Counted from the stretch's first letter, positions 17,287 through 26,026 are shown. The stretch: 64,000 nt of DNA from an uncultured Clostridia bacterium (GCA_947365965.1 CANAZG010000001.1:62001-126000), one strand, 5' to 3'. Made by a program: numbers and translations. Notes: a model not told the origin generated them from the letters alone.

Positions 17287-17571
17287 TCAGTCCCCGCAAT
17301 AGTACTCCCGGATTGCCTCCAGCAGGGCTGCCGCCCGCTGGTCCTGGATCCGGTAGATGACGTTCATCCCCTGCTTCTCCGAGTCCAGAATCCCCGCTGT
17401 CCGCAGCTGGTTCAGGTGCTGGGACAGGGCGGAGGCGGAGATATTGGGCGTAAAACGGTGGAGCTCCCCTACGCTCATAGGGCCCTTTCCCAGGGCGCAC
17501 AGGATCAGCAGCCGGTGCTCATTGGCGAGAAGCCGCAGCAGCTCCGCAATCTTTTTGGCCTTCTCCTCCAC
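17287..17571 (-). CDS. ArsR/SmtB-family regulator
   Basis: A 94-residue winged-helix protein (LLRLLANEHRLLILCALGKGPMSVGEL ... SASALSQHLNQLRTAGIL). It lacks the ELCVC metal site of classic ArsR; the only cysteines are one in ILCAL and one near the C-terminus. It is the last gene of a three-gene unit with the Fe-S membrane protein, whose end it overlaps by 53 bases. Confidence 0.88.
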   Translation of the reverse strand: MEEKAKKIAELLRLLANEHRLLILCALGKGPMSVGELHRFTPNISASALSQHLNQLRTAGILDSEKQGMNVIYRIQDQRAAALLEAIREYYCGD

Positions 17572-18151
17572 AGCCGCCGTCCTCCTTCTTTTGTTTGAGC
17601 ATACAGACGCCCTGGGTCATGGTCCCCATGGGGCAGTAGACGCACCAGGACCGGGGCCGGAACAGCGCCATCGTCACAAGGCCCAGCACCGTGGAGGTCA
17701 GCATAACGCCGTAAAAGCCGAAGGCGAACTGGGCGATCCAGGGGGCCACCATGTCCACCTGTGCCCAGTTCCAGGGCAGCTTGAAGACCCACAGCAGGGT
17801 CACCGCCTGCCGCAGGGGCGCTCCGGCGAAGACCATGTAAGTGCTCCGCAGCATCAGGCCGAACATGACCATGAAGAAGGCCAGAAAGCTGTATCGGAAC
17901 CACCGGGTGCGCAAAAACCGTGGCGGCGGCGCGTTCCGGGACAGCTTCTGGCCCAGAAGGCTCAGGAGCTGGCCCCGGCCGCAGTAGCGGTTGCAGTAGG
18001 CCTTGCTGCCGCCGATCAGCGCCACCAGCAGGGGGATGGTGAAAAACAGCATCCCCAGCCAGGCGAAGAGGATATTGCACAGGCCCAGAACCCAGTACAG
18101 CAGCTCGCCGATCCAGAGGTAGTCGTACCACTTCTTCTTCACGTTTTTCAC
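17519..18151 (-). CDS. NapH/NosR-like 4Fe-4S membrane protein
   Basis: A 210-residue polytopic membrane protein with two cytoplasmic cysteine clusters, CNRYCGRGQ near residue 65 and CVYCPMGTMTQGVC near the C-terminus, as in the NapH/NosR/YccM quinol-to-ferredoxin type electron carriers. GTG at 18151 overlaps the ferredoxin stop (GTGA), so the two are translationally coupled. With the adjacent ferredoxin it should move electrons at the membrane. The electron acceptor is not apparent from neighbours. Confidence 0.8.
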   Translation of the reverse strand: MKNVKKKWYDYLWIGELLYWVLGLCNILFAWLGMLFFTIPLLVALIGGSKAYCNRYCGRGQLLSLLGQKLSRNAPPPRFLRTRWFRYSFLAFFMVMFGLMLRSTYMVFAGAPLRQAVTLLWVFKLPWNWAQVDMVAPWIAQFAFGFYGVMLTSTVLGLVTMALFRPRSWCVYCPMGTMTQGVCMLKQKKEDGGCGGEGQKDCGAAAASRQ

Positions 18152-18354
18152 GCCTCCTCCCCCCTCTCCACTATGCCGATCACGTCCGCCGGGCAGACCT
18201 TGGCGCACCTCCCGCAGCCCACGCACAGCATCCCGTCCACCCGGGCGATCACGCCCGAGACCACGCGGATGGCCGAGCGGGGACAGACCTTCATACAGGT
18301 CCCGCAGGCCACGCATTCCCGGCCCACCCGGGCCAGTCTCTTTGACAGTGCCAT
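18148..18354 (-). CDS. 2[4Fe-4S] ferredoxin
   Basis: A 68-residue protein with two CxxCxxCxxxCP clusters (CVACGTCMKVCP and CVGCGRCAKVCP), the standard bacterial dicluster ferredoxin. It is first in the unit ferredoxin, membrane Fe-S protein, ArsR regulator. Confidence 0.93.
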   Translation of the reverse strand: MALSKRLARVGRECVACGTCMKVCPRSAIRVVSGVIARVDGMLCVGCGRCAKVCPADVIGIVERGEEA

Positions 18355-18473
18355 ATTGTCCTCCTTGATAAGTAATTAAGATGTTTCTAATATACTTTAT
18401 TTTCAAGGCGCTGTCAAGGTGCAGGAGAAAAAACGTCAAATTGCACACTTTGGTATAAGCACACAAAAAATCC

Positions 18474-18502
18474 TGGACATTAGCGCCCAAGTGTGGTATA
18501 GT
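18474..18502 (+). promoter_or_regulatory. Promoter of the phosphoribosyltransferase-like gene
   Basis: TGGACA (18474-18479), 17 bases, TATAGT (18497-18502), followed by a short leader and AAGGAGG. Confidence 0.7.
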
Positions 18503-18557
18503 TAGACAACCGAAGGAGAGGGAGCGCTTCCTTACGGGCAAAAAAGGAGGTATGTTC

Positions 18558-19193
18558 ATGGAACCTAAGTTTTTCAAAATTCCTGTCTGTGTGGGAGATG
18601 TGACGCTGCGGGTGGCCCAGGGCCACTTCGCTACCAGACACAGCCACATCAATTACTTCATTGACGTGACCAGACAGCAGTCCAGCCTCCGGGAGGCGGA
18701 GGCTGTGGCCCAGCAGCTGGCCCAGCGGCTGCCCTATGCCATGGTGGACACCATCCTGTGCATGGACGGCACCCGTGTCATCGGCACATGCCTTGCCCGG
18801 CGGCTGACCCAGGAGGGCTACGGCTCGGTCAACCAGGGGAAAGAGATCTACCTCCTGCGGGAGAACGTCAGCTCCAACGGACAGCTGATCTTCCGTGACA
18901 ATGCCCGCTTTATGCTGGAGGGCAAGAACGTGCTGGTCCTGCTGGCCTCCATCACCACCGGCAGCACCGTGGAGAAGGCCATGCGGTGCGTGCGCTACTA
19001 CGGCGGCAGTGTGGCCGGTATAGCCTCCATCTACAGCCACCTGGCGGAGATTGACGGCGCGAAGGTGGTGTCTCTGTTCAACACCGGGGACCTCCCGGGC
19101 TATGCCAGCCACTCTCCCCAGGACTGCCCCCTGTGCAAGCAGGGGCTGGAGGTAGACGCGGTGGTGGACAAGTTCGGCTACTCCGCGCTGTAA
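18558..19193 (+). CDS. Type I phosphoribosyltransferase-like protein
   Basis: A 211-residue protein with the fold order of orotate phosphoribosyltransferases (PyrE-like). The PRPP loop is recognisable as VLVLLASITTGSTVEKA, but the two acidic residues usually found just before the TTG (DDxxTTG) are replaced, so the enzyme may be inactive or use another substrate. The C-terminus carries a CPLCKQG pair. The start at 18558 is 7 bases after GGAGG; an ATG at 18552 is too close to it. It stands alone, not in a pyrimidine operon. Confidence 0.75.
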   Translation: MEPKFFKIPVCVGDVTLRVAQGHFATRHSHINYFIDVTRQQSSLREAEAVAQQLAQRLPYAMVDTILCMDGTRVIGTCLARRLTQEGYGSVNQGKEIYLLRENVSSNGQLIFRDNARFMLEGKNVLVLLASITTGSTVEKAMRCVRYYGGSVAGIASIYSHLAEIDGAKVVSLFNTGDLPGYASHSPQDCPLCKQGLEVDAVVDKFGYSAL

Positions 19194-19266
19194 GTCCCAT
19201 ACATAAAAATTCCCCAGCAGCTTCATCAAGCGTATGCCGCAGGGCTACAGAGGAAAATTATCTTGA

Positions 19267-19299
19267 ATGGACGGCAGCAAGCGCTGCCGTCCATTTTTT
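19267..19299 (+). terminator. Terminator after the phosphoribosyltransferase-like gene
   Basis: ATGGACGGCAGC / GCTGCCGTCCAT stem followed by a T-run, an intrinsic terminator. Confidence 0.9.
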
Positions 19300-19372
19300 A
19301 ACCGATCAGAGCAGGACCGGCTGGTTTCAGTCTTCAAAGCGGCATACCCAAAAAGCAGCGCCGCCGGCCCCC

Positions 19373-20323
19373 TCACCCCCCGATCCTGTTCATGTCTCTG
19401 GCGGACGATGAGCGGACGGAGGCGGAGAGCTCCCCGTGCCGCGCCGGCTTGCGAAGGATCGCCTGCTCCAGCCGCCGCCGCAGGGCCGGACCGTGGAGCC
19501 CACGGACGGAAATCTCCTCCCTGGAGTGGAGGCAGGGCTTGAGCCGCCCGTCCGCAGTCAGGCGGATGCGGTCACACTGCGCACAGAAGCACCGGCTCAG
19601 GGGCCGGATGAGCCCCACTGTCCCCGCCGCCCCCGGCAGGCGGAACCGCTCCGCCACGCCGGCCCCCTCCACCGGCTCCAGCCGGGGCAGACGCTCCAGC
19701 ACCGTCTGGCAGGGCAGATAGGCCTCCGGGCCAAAGCCCGCGGTATCCCCGATGGGCATCAGCTCAATAAAGCGCACCTCCACCGGCTCCCTCTCCGTCA
19801 GGGCCGCCAGGGCGGGGATCTCGTCGTCGTTGAACCCGCCGATGAGCACACAGTTGAGCTTCAGCGGCGTCAGGTCTGCGGCCCTGGCCGCCTGAAGCCC
19901 CGCCAGCGCCTCCTCCAGACAGCCGCCCCGGGTGATTCGGCGGTACTTCTCCGGGTCCAGGGTGTCCAGGCTGATGTTCACCCGGTCCACCCCCGCGTCC
20001 CTCAGCTCCCCCGCCATCCCCGGCAGCAGGAGACCGTTGGTGGTCAGGGTCAGCTCCCGCAGGCCGGGAATCCGCCGCAGCTCCCGGCACAGGGGGAGAA
20101 CGCCCGGTCTCAAGAGCGGTTCGCCGCCGGTGAGGCGGATCTTTTTGATCCCCAGCCCCACCGCCTCCCGGGCAATCCCGGCAATCTCCTCCAGGGAGAG
20201 GATCTGCTCCCGGGGCTTCTTTTTCACCCCCTCCGGCGGCATACAGTAGGCGCACCGCAGGTTGCACAGGTCTGTCAGGGAGATCCGCAGATAGGTGATC
20301 TCCCGCTCAAATGTGTCCTTCAC
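19373..20323 (-). CDS. moaA: GTP 3',8-cyclase (molybdopterin synthesis)
   Basis: Radical SAM enzyme that, with MoaC, turns GTP into cyclic pyranopterin monophosphate. The 316-residue protein has the SAM cluster C20-x3-C24-x2-C27 (CNLRCAYC), LTGGEPLLR, a C-terminal cluster CAQCDRIRLTADGRLKPCL and the conserved Gly-Gly tail (NRIGG). The GTG at 20323 is chosen for its match to the family N-terminus and the GGAGAGGG upstream. It faces away from the tungstate transporter promoter. Confidence 0.95.
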   Translation of the reverse strand: MKDTFEREITYLRISLTDLCNLRCAYCMPPEGVKKKPREQILSLEEIAGIAREAVGLGIKKIRLTGGEPLLRPGVLPLCRELRRIPGLRELTLTTNGLLLPGMAGELRDAGVDRVNISLDTLDPEKYRRITRGGCLEEALAGLQAARAADLTPLKLNCVLIGGFNDDEIPALAALTEREPVEVRFIELMPIGDTAGFGPEAYLPCQTVLERLPRLEPVEGAGVAERFRLPGAAGTVGLIRPLSRCFCAQCDRIRLTADGRLKPCLHSREEISVRGLHGPALRRRLEQAILRKPARHGELSASVRSSSARDMNRIGG

Positions 20324-20432
20324 GCCCTCTCCCCTCCCCTGGACGCAGATAAAAATTTCAGGAATTATCCTCTCTATTATATCCCCTCCTGTTCCGGAAG
20401 ACAACAGCAAATTCCCGATCCCTCAATCCGGA

Positions 20433-20561
20433 CCCTTGCATCCGCTGGGAAAATATAGTATAGTTTGGGAAAAACAGACGGAGGACGCTGCAATCATGAA
20501 GACGAGATTCTATCTGGCCGCTCTGGCGGCGTGTCTGCTCCTCACCTCCTGCGGCGTTCGC
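20433..20561 (+). repeat. Promoter/signal-peptide duplication, copy A
   Basis: Bases upstream of tupA and its first about 22 codons are nearly the same as those of the lipoprotein gene at 26026, in inverted orientation (copy B 25967-26090). The promoter part shares 20 identical bases (CCCTTGCATCCGCTGGGAAA), then a -10 region, then a coding start (MKxRFYLAALAACLLL). Confidence 0.85.
20436..20464 (+). promoter_or_regulatory. Tungstate transporter promoter
   Basis: TTGCAT (20436-20441), 17 bases, TATAGT (20459-20464), 31 bases before the tupA start. The same arrangement appears upstream of the gene at 26026. Confidence 0.75.
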
Positions 20562-21467
20562 ATCCAGAGGACCAACGAGTCCTCCCCCGTTAACACTGTA
20601 GTCCTCAAGGAGGAGGACCCCAGCATGGTCAACATCTACACCCTGCTGGCGGTGAACCCCGACGCCCCCTTTGCTGACGCCAGCGGCAATGCTGCCAGCG
20701 GCGTGGCCGTCAACACCGCCGGAGCCCGGGCCCTCATCTGCTGGCTCCTCTCCCCGGAGGGCATGGCCCTGGCCGCCCAATACGGTCAGGCGGACTTCGG
20801 GGACAGCCTCTTCCGCCCTCTGGACGGCGCGCCCGCCTATACGGGCGAAATCGCCCCGGCCACCGAGGAGACCCGGACCATCCGCATGTCCACCACCACC
20901 TCTGTCAACGACTCCGGCCTGCTGGGCAGCCTGCTGCCGGTGTTTGAGGAGAAGTACGGCTACACTGTGGAGGTCCACTCCGCCGGCACCGGCAAGGCCA
21001 TCGCCGCCGCCAGGTACGGCAACGCGGACCTCATCCTGGTCCACGCCAGGAGCCAGGAGGAGGTCTTTGTGGAGGCGGGATTCTCCTATGTGCTGCCCGG
21101 CTTTCAGAGGGAGCGGCTCTCCTTCCTGTACAACTACTTCGTCCTGTGCGGTCCCGCCGGTGATCCCGCCGGGGTGAGGGACTGCGCCAGCGTCCCGGAG
21201 GCCTTTGCCGCCATTGCGGACGGGGAATACCCCTTCCTCTCCCGGGGGGACCTCTCCGGCACCCACACCATGGAGCTGTCCCTGTGGCCCGAGGAGCTGG
21301 GCATCACCGCCCAGGCGGAGAGCTTTGCCCAATATACCAGCTGGTACACCTCCGCCAACGCCGGCATGGGCGCGTGTCTTGTGATGGCCGAGGAGCTGGG
21401 GGGCTACATCCTCACGGACAAGGCCACCTTCTTGACCTTCCAGGCCAATGGTGGTATCATGGGCTAG
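20496..21467 (+). CDS. tupA: Tungstate-binding lipoprotein, circularly permuted
   Basis: A 323-residue exported binding protein with a lipobox (LLTSCG) after a clear signal peptide. The ligand loop STTTSVNDSGLL, SAGTGKAIAAARYGNADLILVHA, SRGDLSGTH and GMGACLVMAEELGGYILTD are TupA hallmarks, but they start only near residue 130. Residues about 40-120 (EDPSMVNIYTLLAVNP ... ICWLLSPEGMALAAQYG) match what is normally the C-terminal end of TupA. The protein therefore looks circularly permuted and stops at the point where the normal protein would continue. It is followed by transporter genes for the membrane and ATPase parts. The permutation comes from family knowledge, not a structural check. Confidence 0.85.
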   Translation: MKTRFYLAALAACLLLTSCGVRIQRTNESSPVNTVVLKEEDPSMVNIYTLLAVNPDAPFADASGNAASGVAVNTAGARALICWLLSPEGMALAAQYGQADFGDSLFRPLDGAPAYTGEIAPATEETRTIRMSTTTSVNDSGLLGSLLPVFEEKYGYTVEVHSAGTGKAIAAARYGNADLILVHARSQEEVFVEAGFSYVLPGFQRERLSFLYNYFVLCGPAGDPAGVRDCASVPEAFAAIADGEYPFLSRGDLSGTHTMELSLWPEELGITAQAESFAQYTSWYTSANAGMGACLVMAEELGGYILTDKATFLTFQANGGIMG

Positions 21468-21628
21468 GGCTTGTTTGATAATTGGCGATATGCCCAACAG
21501 CAAGGAATTTTTTTGCCAGACAAGGCAAATTTTCGCAGGCATACTGTCGTATGACAAGAAAATTTAACGCAGTATGGCGGAAAAAGGCCTGCTGTTTGGG
21601 CGTGTTGACAATTTTCAAACATGCCCTA
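21465..21628. mobile_element. MITE-like palindromic element at the tupA stop
   Basis: A 164-base imperfect inverted repeat beginning TAGGGCTTGTTTGATAATTG and ending as the near-complement (GTTTGAAAATTGTC-like) with GCCCTA. Each arm is about 75 bases. TA at both ends fits insertion at a TA dinucleotide as used by IS630/mariner transposases; it has no coding capacity. Its first bases supply the TAG stop codon of tupA. A+T-rich compared with its surroundings. Confidence 0.7.
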
Positions 21629-21674
21629 AAACAAACCGGGGCGCACGCCCCTTTATGGAGAGGAGGAACGCCCT

Positions 21675-22361
21675 GTGCAGACGGCTCTGGCAAAGGCGGC
21701 GGCCCTGATCCTCAGCGGGGACCGGGAGCTGGGGAATATTCTGCTGGTGACGGCCAGAACCAGCCTCTCCAGCTCCCTCATCGCCCTGCTGCTGGGGGTT
21801 CCCCTGGGCATCTGGCTGGGCGCCTGCCGGTTCCGGGGGCGGCAGGCCCTGGTGGTCCTCAACCGCACCCTCATGGGCACGCCTCCGGTGGTGTGCGGAC
21901 TGGCGCTGTACCTGCTGTTCTCCGGGGTGGGCCCCTTCGGGGGGCTGAAGCTGCTGTTCACAGCGCCCATCATGGTCCTGGCTCAGGTGCTGCTCATCAC
22001 GCCCCTGGTGGCGGGCAATCTGGAGACCTGCGTCTCCGGCGCGGCTCCGGCGGTCCGGGAGACCGCCCTGGGCCTGGGCCTGGGCGCGGGAAAAACCTTC
22101 CTGCTGCTGGTCAACGAGTGCGTCTACCCCATCTTCTCCACCTACCTCCTGGCCTTTGCCCGGGCCATTGCCGAGGTGGGCGCTGTGTCCATGGTGGGCG
22201 GAGCCATTGCCTGGAAGACCAACGTGATGACCACCGCCATCATGCAGTACACCAACCAGGGGAACTTCTCCATGGGCATTGCCCTGGGGATCATCCTGAT
22301 GGCTGTCTCCCTGCTGGTGAACGCCGCAGTATCCCTGCTGCAAGGGAGGCTGAGCCGATGA
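21675..22361 (+). CDS. tupB: Tungstate ABC transporter permease
   Basis: A 228-residue inner membrane permease with five to six hydrophobic segments and the cytoplasmic EAA-type loop (RETALGLGLGAGKTFLLLV). It forms the channel for TupA-delivered tungstate. The GTG at 21675 follows AGGAGGAAC. It overlaps tupC by 4 bases. The MITE-like element lies between it and tupA, so the promoter upstream of tupA must read through the palindrome unless another start exists. Confidence 0.88.
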   Translation: MQTALAKAAALILSGDRELGNILLVTARTSLSSSLIALLLGVPLGIWLGACRFRGRQALVVLNRTLMGTPPVVCGLALYLLFSGVGPFGGLKLLFTAPIMVLAQVLLITPLVAGNLETCVSGAAPAVRETALGLGLGAGKTFLLLVNECVYPIFSTYLLAFARAIAEVGAVSMVGGAIAWKTNVMTTAIMQYTNQGNFSMGIALGIILMAVSLLVNAAVSLLQGRLSR

Positions 22362-23032
22362 GAATCCACGCCTGCGCCAAGACCTACGGCGGCCGGACCG
22401 TCCTGCGCTTCCCCGGCCTGACCCTTGCGCCCGGGACCATCTGCGCCGTGGTGGGGGCCAACGGCAGCGGCAAGTCCACCCTCGCCCGGCTGACCGCCGG
22501 CGCAATCCGGCCCGACGGGGACGGCCCGGCGCTGGAATCGCCCTGTCAGGTGGGGTATATGCCCCAGAAGAGCTTCGCCTTCCGCCTCACGGTCCGGCAG
22601 AACCTCCTCCTCCCCGGCGGGGATCCGGCCAGGGCGGAGGCGCTGATGGAGGCCCTGGGACTCACATCCCTGGCCGGCCGTCGGGCGGACAGGCTCTCCG
22701 GCGGCGAGACCGCGCGGATGGCCCTGGCCCGTGTGCTCATGCGGCCCTGGGAGCTGCTGGTTCTGGACGAGCCCACCGCCTCCATGGACATGGAATCCGC
22801 CATTCTGGCGGAGCGGCTGGTGGAGGCCTACCGGCGGGAGACGGGCTGCGCGGCCCTGCTCGTCACCCACGACCTCCAGCAGGCCCGCCGGATGGCGGAG
22901 GAGGCGCTGTTCCTCTACAATGGACAGCTGTGGGAGTCCGGACCCGCCAAACAGGTGCTCTTCGCGCCGGAGCGGCCGGAGACAAGGAAATTTCTGGAAT
23001 TTTACGGCGGAGAGAGGCCGTCAAGGGACTGA
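22358..23032 (+). CDS. tupC: Tungstate ABC transporter ATPase
   Basis: A 224-residue ABC ATPase with Walker A GANGSGKST, the Q-loop MPQKS, signature LSGGETARMALA, Walker B LLVLDEP and the H-loop VTHD. It drives tungstate import for the tungsten/molybdenum cofactor enzymes whose pterin genes lie on both sides. The ATG overlaps the permease stop (ATGA). Confidence 0.92.
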   Translation: MRIHACAKTYGGRTVLRFPGLTLAPGTICAVVGANGSGKSTLARLTAGAIRPDGDGPALESPCQVGYMPQKSFAFRLTVRQNLLLPGGDPARAEALMEALGLTSLAGRRADRLSGGETARMALARVLMRPWELLVLDEPTASMDMESAILAERLVEAYRRETGCAALLVTHDLQQARRMAEEALFLYNGQLWESGPAKQVLFAPERPETRKFLEFYGGERPSRD

Positions 23033-23055
23033 CCCCTTGACGGCCTCTCTTTTTA
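23011..23055 (+). terminator. Terminator of the tungstate transporter operon
   Basis: AGAGAGGCCGTCAAGGG / CCCTTGACGGCCTCTCT perfect 17-bp stem, including the last tupC codons, followed by TTTTTATTT. Confidence 0.92.
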
Positions 23056-23083
23056 TTTCCCCCGATATTCCGGCGGCGGCATA

Positions 23084-23970
23084 TCACCCAAAGAGCTCCT
23101 CCTCGCGGACGCACTCCCCCTTGAGCTTCCCCACCAGGAATCGCAGCGCCGCCTCCACCCGGGGGCGGATGTCGCCGCCCACCAGGACGTACATGATGTC
23201 CTCGCCGGGCTTCAGCTCCCCCTCGTTGAGCCACGCCCGGACATAGTACACCCCCTCCATCCCCCGGGTCTCCGCCAGAGCCGCCTCCAGCTTCTCCCGG
23301 TCACAGGAGAAGCGCATTCCCCTCACCGGCTCCGTCCGGGCCCCCTCCCGGACAGCGGCGCGGGCGGTCTCCCGGACCACGCCGTTGTGGGTGAGGTACA
23401 TCCCGATCCGCCCCGCCTCCGGACACGCCTTGGCCTCCCGCAGCCACTGGTCCATGGAGGGCGGGGTTCTCCCTGCGGCCGGCGCAGCGCAGTCCGCCGA
23501 ACCGGCGGAGAGGAGCATTTCAACGCCGTGGCCCAGGGCCCCCAGCACCGCCAGCAGGTTCTCCCGGGCGGCCTTCTCGCTGCCCGGCAGGTTCACCATC
23601 AGCGTCCGGCCCCGGATGCCCGCCGCAGAACGGGACAGGCACCCCCGGGGGGTGATGCGCATACTCTCCGCCCGCATGGCCTCCGGGATGCCCCGGGCCT
23701 CCCGGTCCGCCGCCGCCAGGGTGGCCTCCGGGGTCACATCCCGGAGGGAGAAGCCGGTGCCGCCGGTGGTCAGGACCAGATTCACCCCCAGCCGGTCCGC
23801 GCAGTCCTCCAGGGCCGCACGGATCTCCTCCCTCTCGTCGGGGAGAATGGCGGTATGGACCACCTCCCAGCCCGCCTCCTCCAGGATGGCCCGGACGGCC
23901 GGACCGCTTTCGTCCCGCCGCTCCCCGCGAAATCCCCTGTCGCTGACGGTCAGCACCGCCGCCGTATAGC

Positions 23971-23974
<4 letters not shown>
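23084..23974 (-). CDS. MogA-MoaE-like fusion for molybdopterin synthesis
   Basis: A 296-residue fusion. Residues 1 to about 165 are a MogA/MoaB molybdopterin adenylyltransferase (VLTVSDRGFRGERRDESGP, LVLTTGGTGFSLRDVTPEA, NLPGSEKAARENL). The rest (IGMYLTHNGVVRETARA ... GEDIMYVLVGGDIRPRVEAALRFLVGKLKGECV) looks like the MoaE-type large subunit of molybdopterin synthase. No MoaD-like sulfur carrier is visible in the window. The start at 23974 has GGAGGAGA upstream and overlaps the end of moaC. Confidence 0.82.
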
Positions 23975-24459
<485 letters not shown>

Positions 24460-24486
24460 CCGTCACCTCTCCGGGAAAAATCCCCC

Positions 24487-25470
24487 TCACTGCTCCTCTT
24501 TCGCCCCATACATGGCCAGAGCCTCCTCCGCCAGCCTTTGCAGGGCCTCCCGGACTGCGGGCGGCTCCAGAATCCGGGCCTGTCCGCCAAAGCACAGCAC
24601 CCAGCTGAGGAAGGTGGGGCTCACCTCCACCCGGGCGGTCACCAGCACCGTGTCCCCGGGCCCGTTCCGGTAGTGGGCGTCCCGGCCGAAGCGGTCCATG
24701 GCCACGTTGAGCAGGCGGCTGTCCAGCTCCAGGGTCACCAGCTGGGTGTCCCCGCTGTGCATGTCAAAGATGGCCCGGACGTAGCTGGCCGGATCAAAGT
24801 CCTCCGGCAGCGGGGGCCGGGGCTGGTCCGTGACCCGCAGGTCCCCGATCCGGTCCGCCCGGAAGTGGATGAACTTCCCCTCCTCCGGCCGGTAGGTCAC
24901 CAGATAGTAGTTCCTGTCCACGCACAGGGCCGCCGGGCACTCCCGGTACACCTTCCCCCCGTGGCGGTAGATCCGCTCCCCCCGGATGGACCAGTCGAAG
25001 TACCGGAAGCTGACGCATCGATTTTGGTTGATGGCCTGATGGATGCCGTCAATGTTGTAGTAGAGCTGCTCGTTCCGGGTCTTCACCCGGTTGAGCACGT
25101 GGACCTGCCGCCGCAGGCTCCCGGCCTGGGCCGCGCTGGCCAGCCCCTCCAGCTTGGCGATGAGCTCCATGCTCTTCTTCACCGTCAGAAAGGGGGAGGC
25201 CTGGACCACGTCAATGAGCATTTTCAGCTCCGGCAGCTGGAAGGTCCGCTGGCCCAGGTAGTAGTTGTGGGTCTTGGTCCTGGTGCGGACGATGTCCAGG
25301 CCAAAGGTCCGCAGCAGCTCCAGGTCGTCGTACACCGTTTTTCGCTCCGCAGAGACGCCCAGGCCCTCCAGGTGCCGGATGATGTCGTTGACCGTGACCG
25401 TGTGCTCCTCATCGGTCCGCTCCCAGAAGAGCCGGGCCACGTACAGCAGGCGCAGCTTGTTATTCCCCAT
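24487..25470 (-). CDS. WYL-domain transcription regulator
   Basis: A 327-residue YafY-type regulator: an N-terminal winged helix (VNDIIRHLEGLGVSAERKTVYDDLELL), a WYL domain in the middle (YYNIDGIHQAINQNRCVSFRYFDW, YYLVTYRPEEGKFIHFRADRI) and a C-terminal extension. WYL proteins bind small ligands or nucleic acids. Its start overlaps the lipoprotein gene by 11 bases, so it is likely expressed from the copy B promoter at 26057-26085 and may sense molybdate/tungstate status; the ligand is not known. Confidence 0.88.
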   Translation of the reverse strand: MGNNKLRLLYVARLFWERTDEEHTVTVNDIIRHLEGLGVSAERKTVYDDLELLRTFGLDIVRTRTKTHNYYLGQRTFQLPELKMLIDVVQASPFLTVKKSMELIAKLEGLASAAQAGSLRRQVHVLNRVKTRNEQLYYNIDGIHQAINQNRCVSFRYFDWSIRGERIYRHGGKVYRECPAALCVDRNYYLVTYRPEEGKFIHFRADRIGDLRVTDQPRPPLPEDFDPASYVRAIFDMHSGDTQLVTLELDSRLLNVAMDRFGRDAHYRNGPGDTVLVTARVEVSPTFLSWVLCFGGQARILEPPAVREALQRLAEEALAMYGAKEEQ

Positions 25471-26026
25471 AGCCTGTCCCCTCCGCCGGCGCGTAGGTCC
25501 CGCCGGGGCAGTAGAGCTGGAGGAAGGCTTGGCCCGGCTCCGTGTCCAGCACCGCCCGGACCAGCAGGGCCTGGAACTCCCCGTCCAGCTCCTCCCTGGC
25601 CGCAGTTACCGCCGCCACGCCGCCGCCGGTCTCCTGGGCCAGCACGGCCTGGGCCTTGTCCCCGCAGGCGGAAAAATCCTCCGCCGGCAGCCACGCCGCG
25701 TCCACGCCCCCCTCCGCCAGAGCGTCTGCCGTCACGCCGCCGGCGGTGCTGAGGGTGACCCGGACCTCGTCCAGGACGCAGCCCTGCTCCGCCAGGGCTT
25801 CCCCCAGCAGGCCGGAGAGCTGGTCCAGACTCTCCAGCAGCCGGTCCGCCTCCTCCCAGGAGGCCACCAGCTCCACCGTCAGGCTCCCCAGCGAGGGAGC
25901 CTCCTCCTCCCGCCGCTCCTCCGGCGGGGCGGGCTCCTCCGGCCGGGGCGGGGGCTGACTGGCTTTGCCGCAGGCTGCGAGGAGCAGGCACGCCGCCAGG
26001 GCCGCCAAATAGAATCTTCTTTTCAT
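25460..26026 (-). CDS. Short PhnD-like lipoprotein
   Basis: A 188-residue exported lipoprotein (MKRRFYLAALAACLLLAACG, lipobox LAACG) with a proline/glutamate-rich linker. The body (LTVELVASWEEADRLLESLDQL ... VTLSTAGGVTADALAEGGVDAAWLPAEDFS) resembles the first lobe of PhnD-type phosphonate/oxyanion binding proteins, which are usually about 300 residues. It may be a truncated binding protein or a sensor domain. Its promoter and signal peptide are copied from, or into, tupA. It overlaps the WYL gene. Confidence 0.6.
   Translation of the reverse strand: MKRRFYLAALAACLLLAACGKASQPPPRPEEPAPPEERREEEAPSLGSLTVELVASWEEADRLLESLDQLSGLLGEALAEQGCVLDEVRVTLSTAGGVTADALAEGGVDAAWLPAEDFSACGDKAQAVLAQETGGGVAAVTAAREELDGEFQALLVRAVLDTEPGQAFLQLYCPGGTYAPAEGTGYGE

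Noticed and set aside
20324..20435. Possible molybdenum-cofactor riboswitch between moaA and tupA
   Set aside because: The gap is only about 110 bases, holds a plain promoter for tupA, and no Moco-riboswitch-like helices were apparent.
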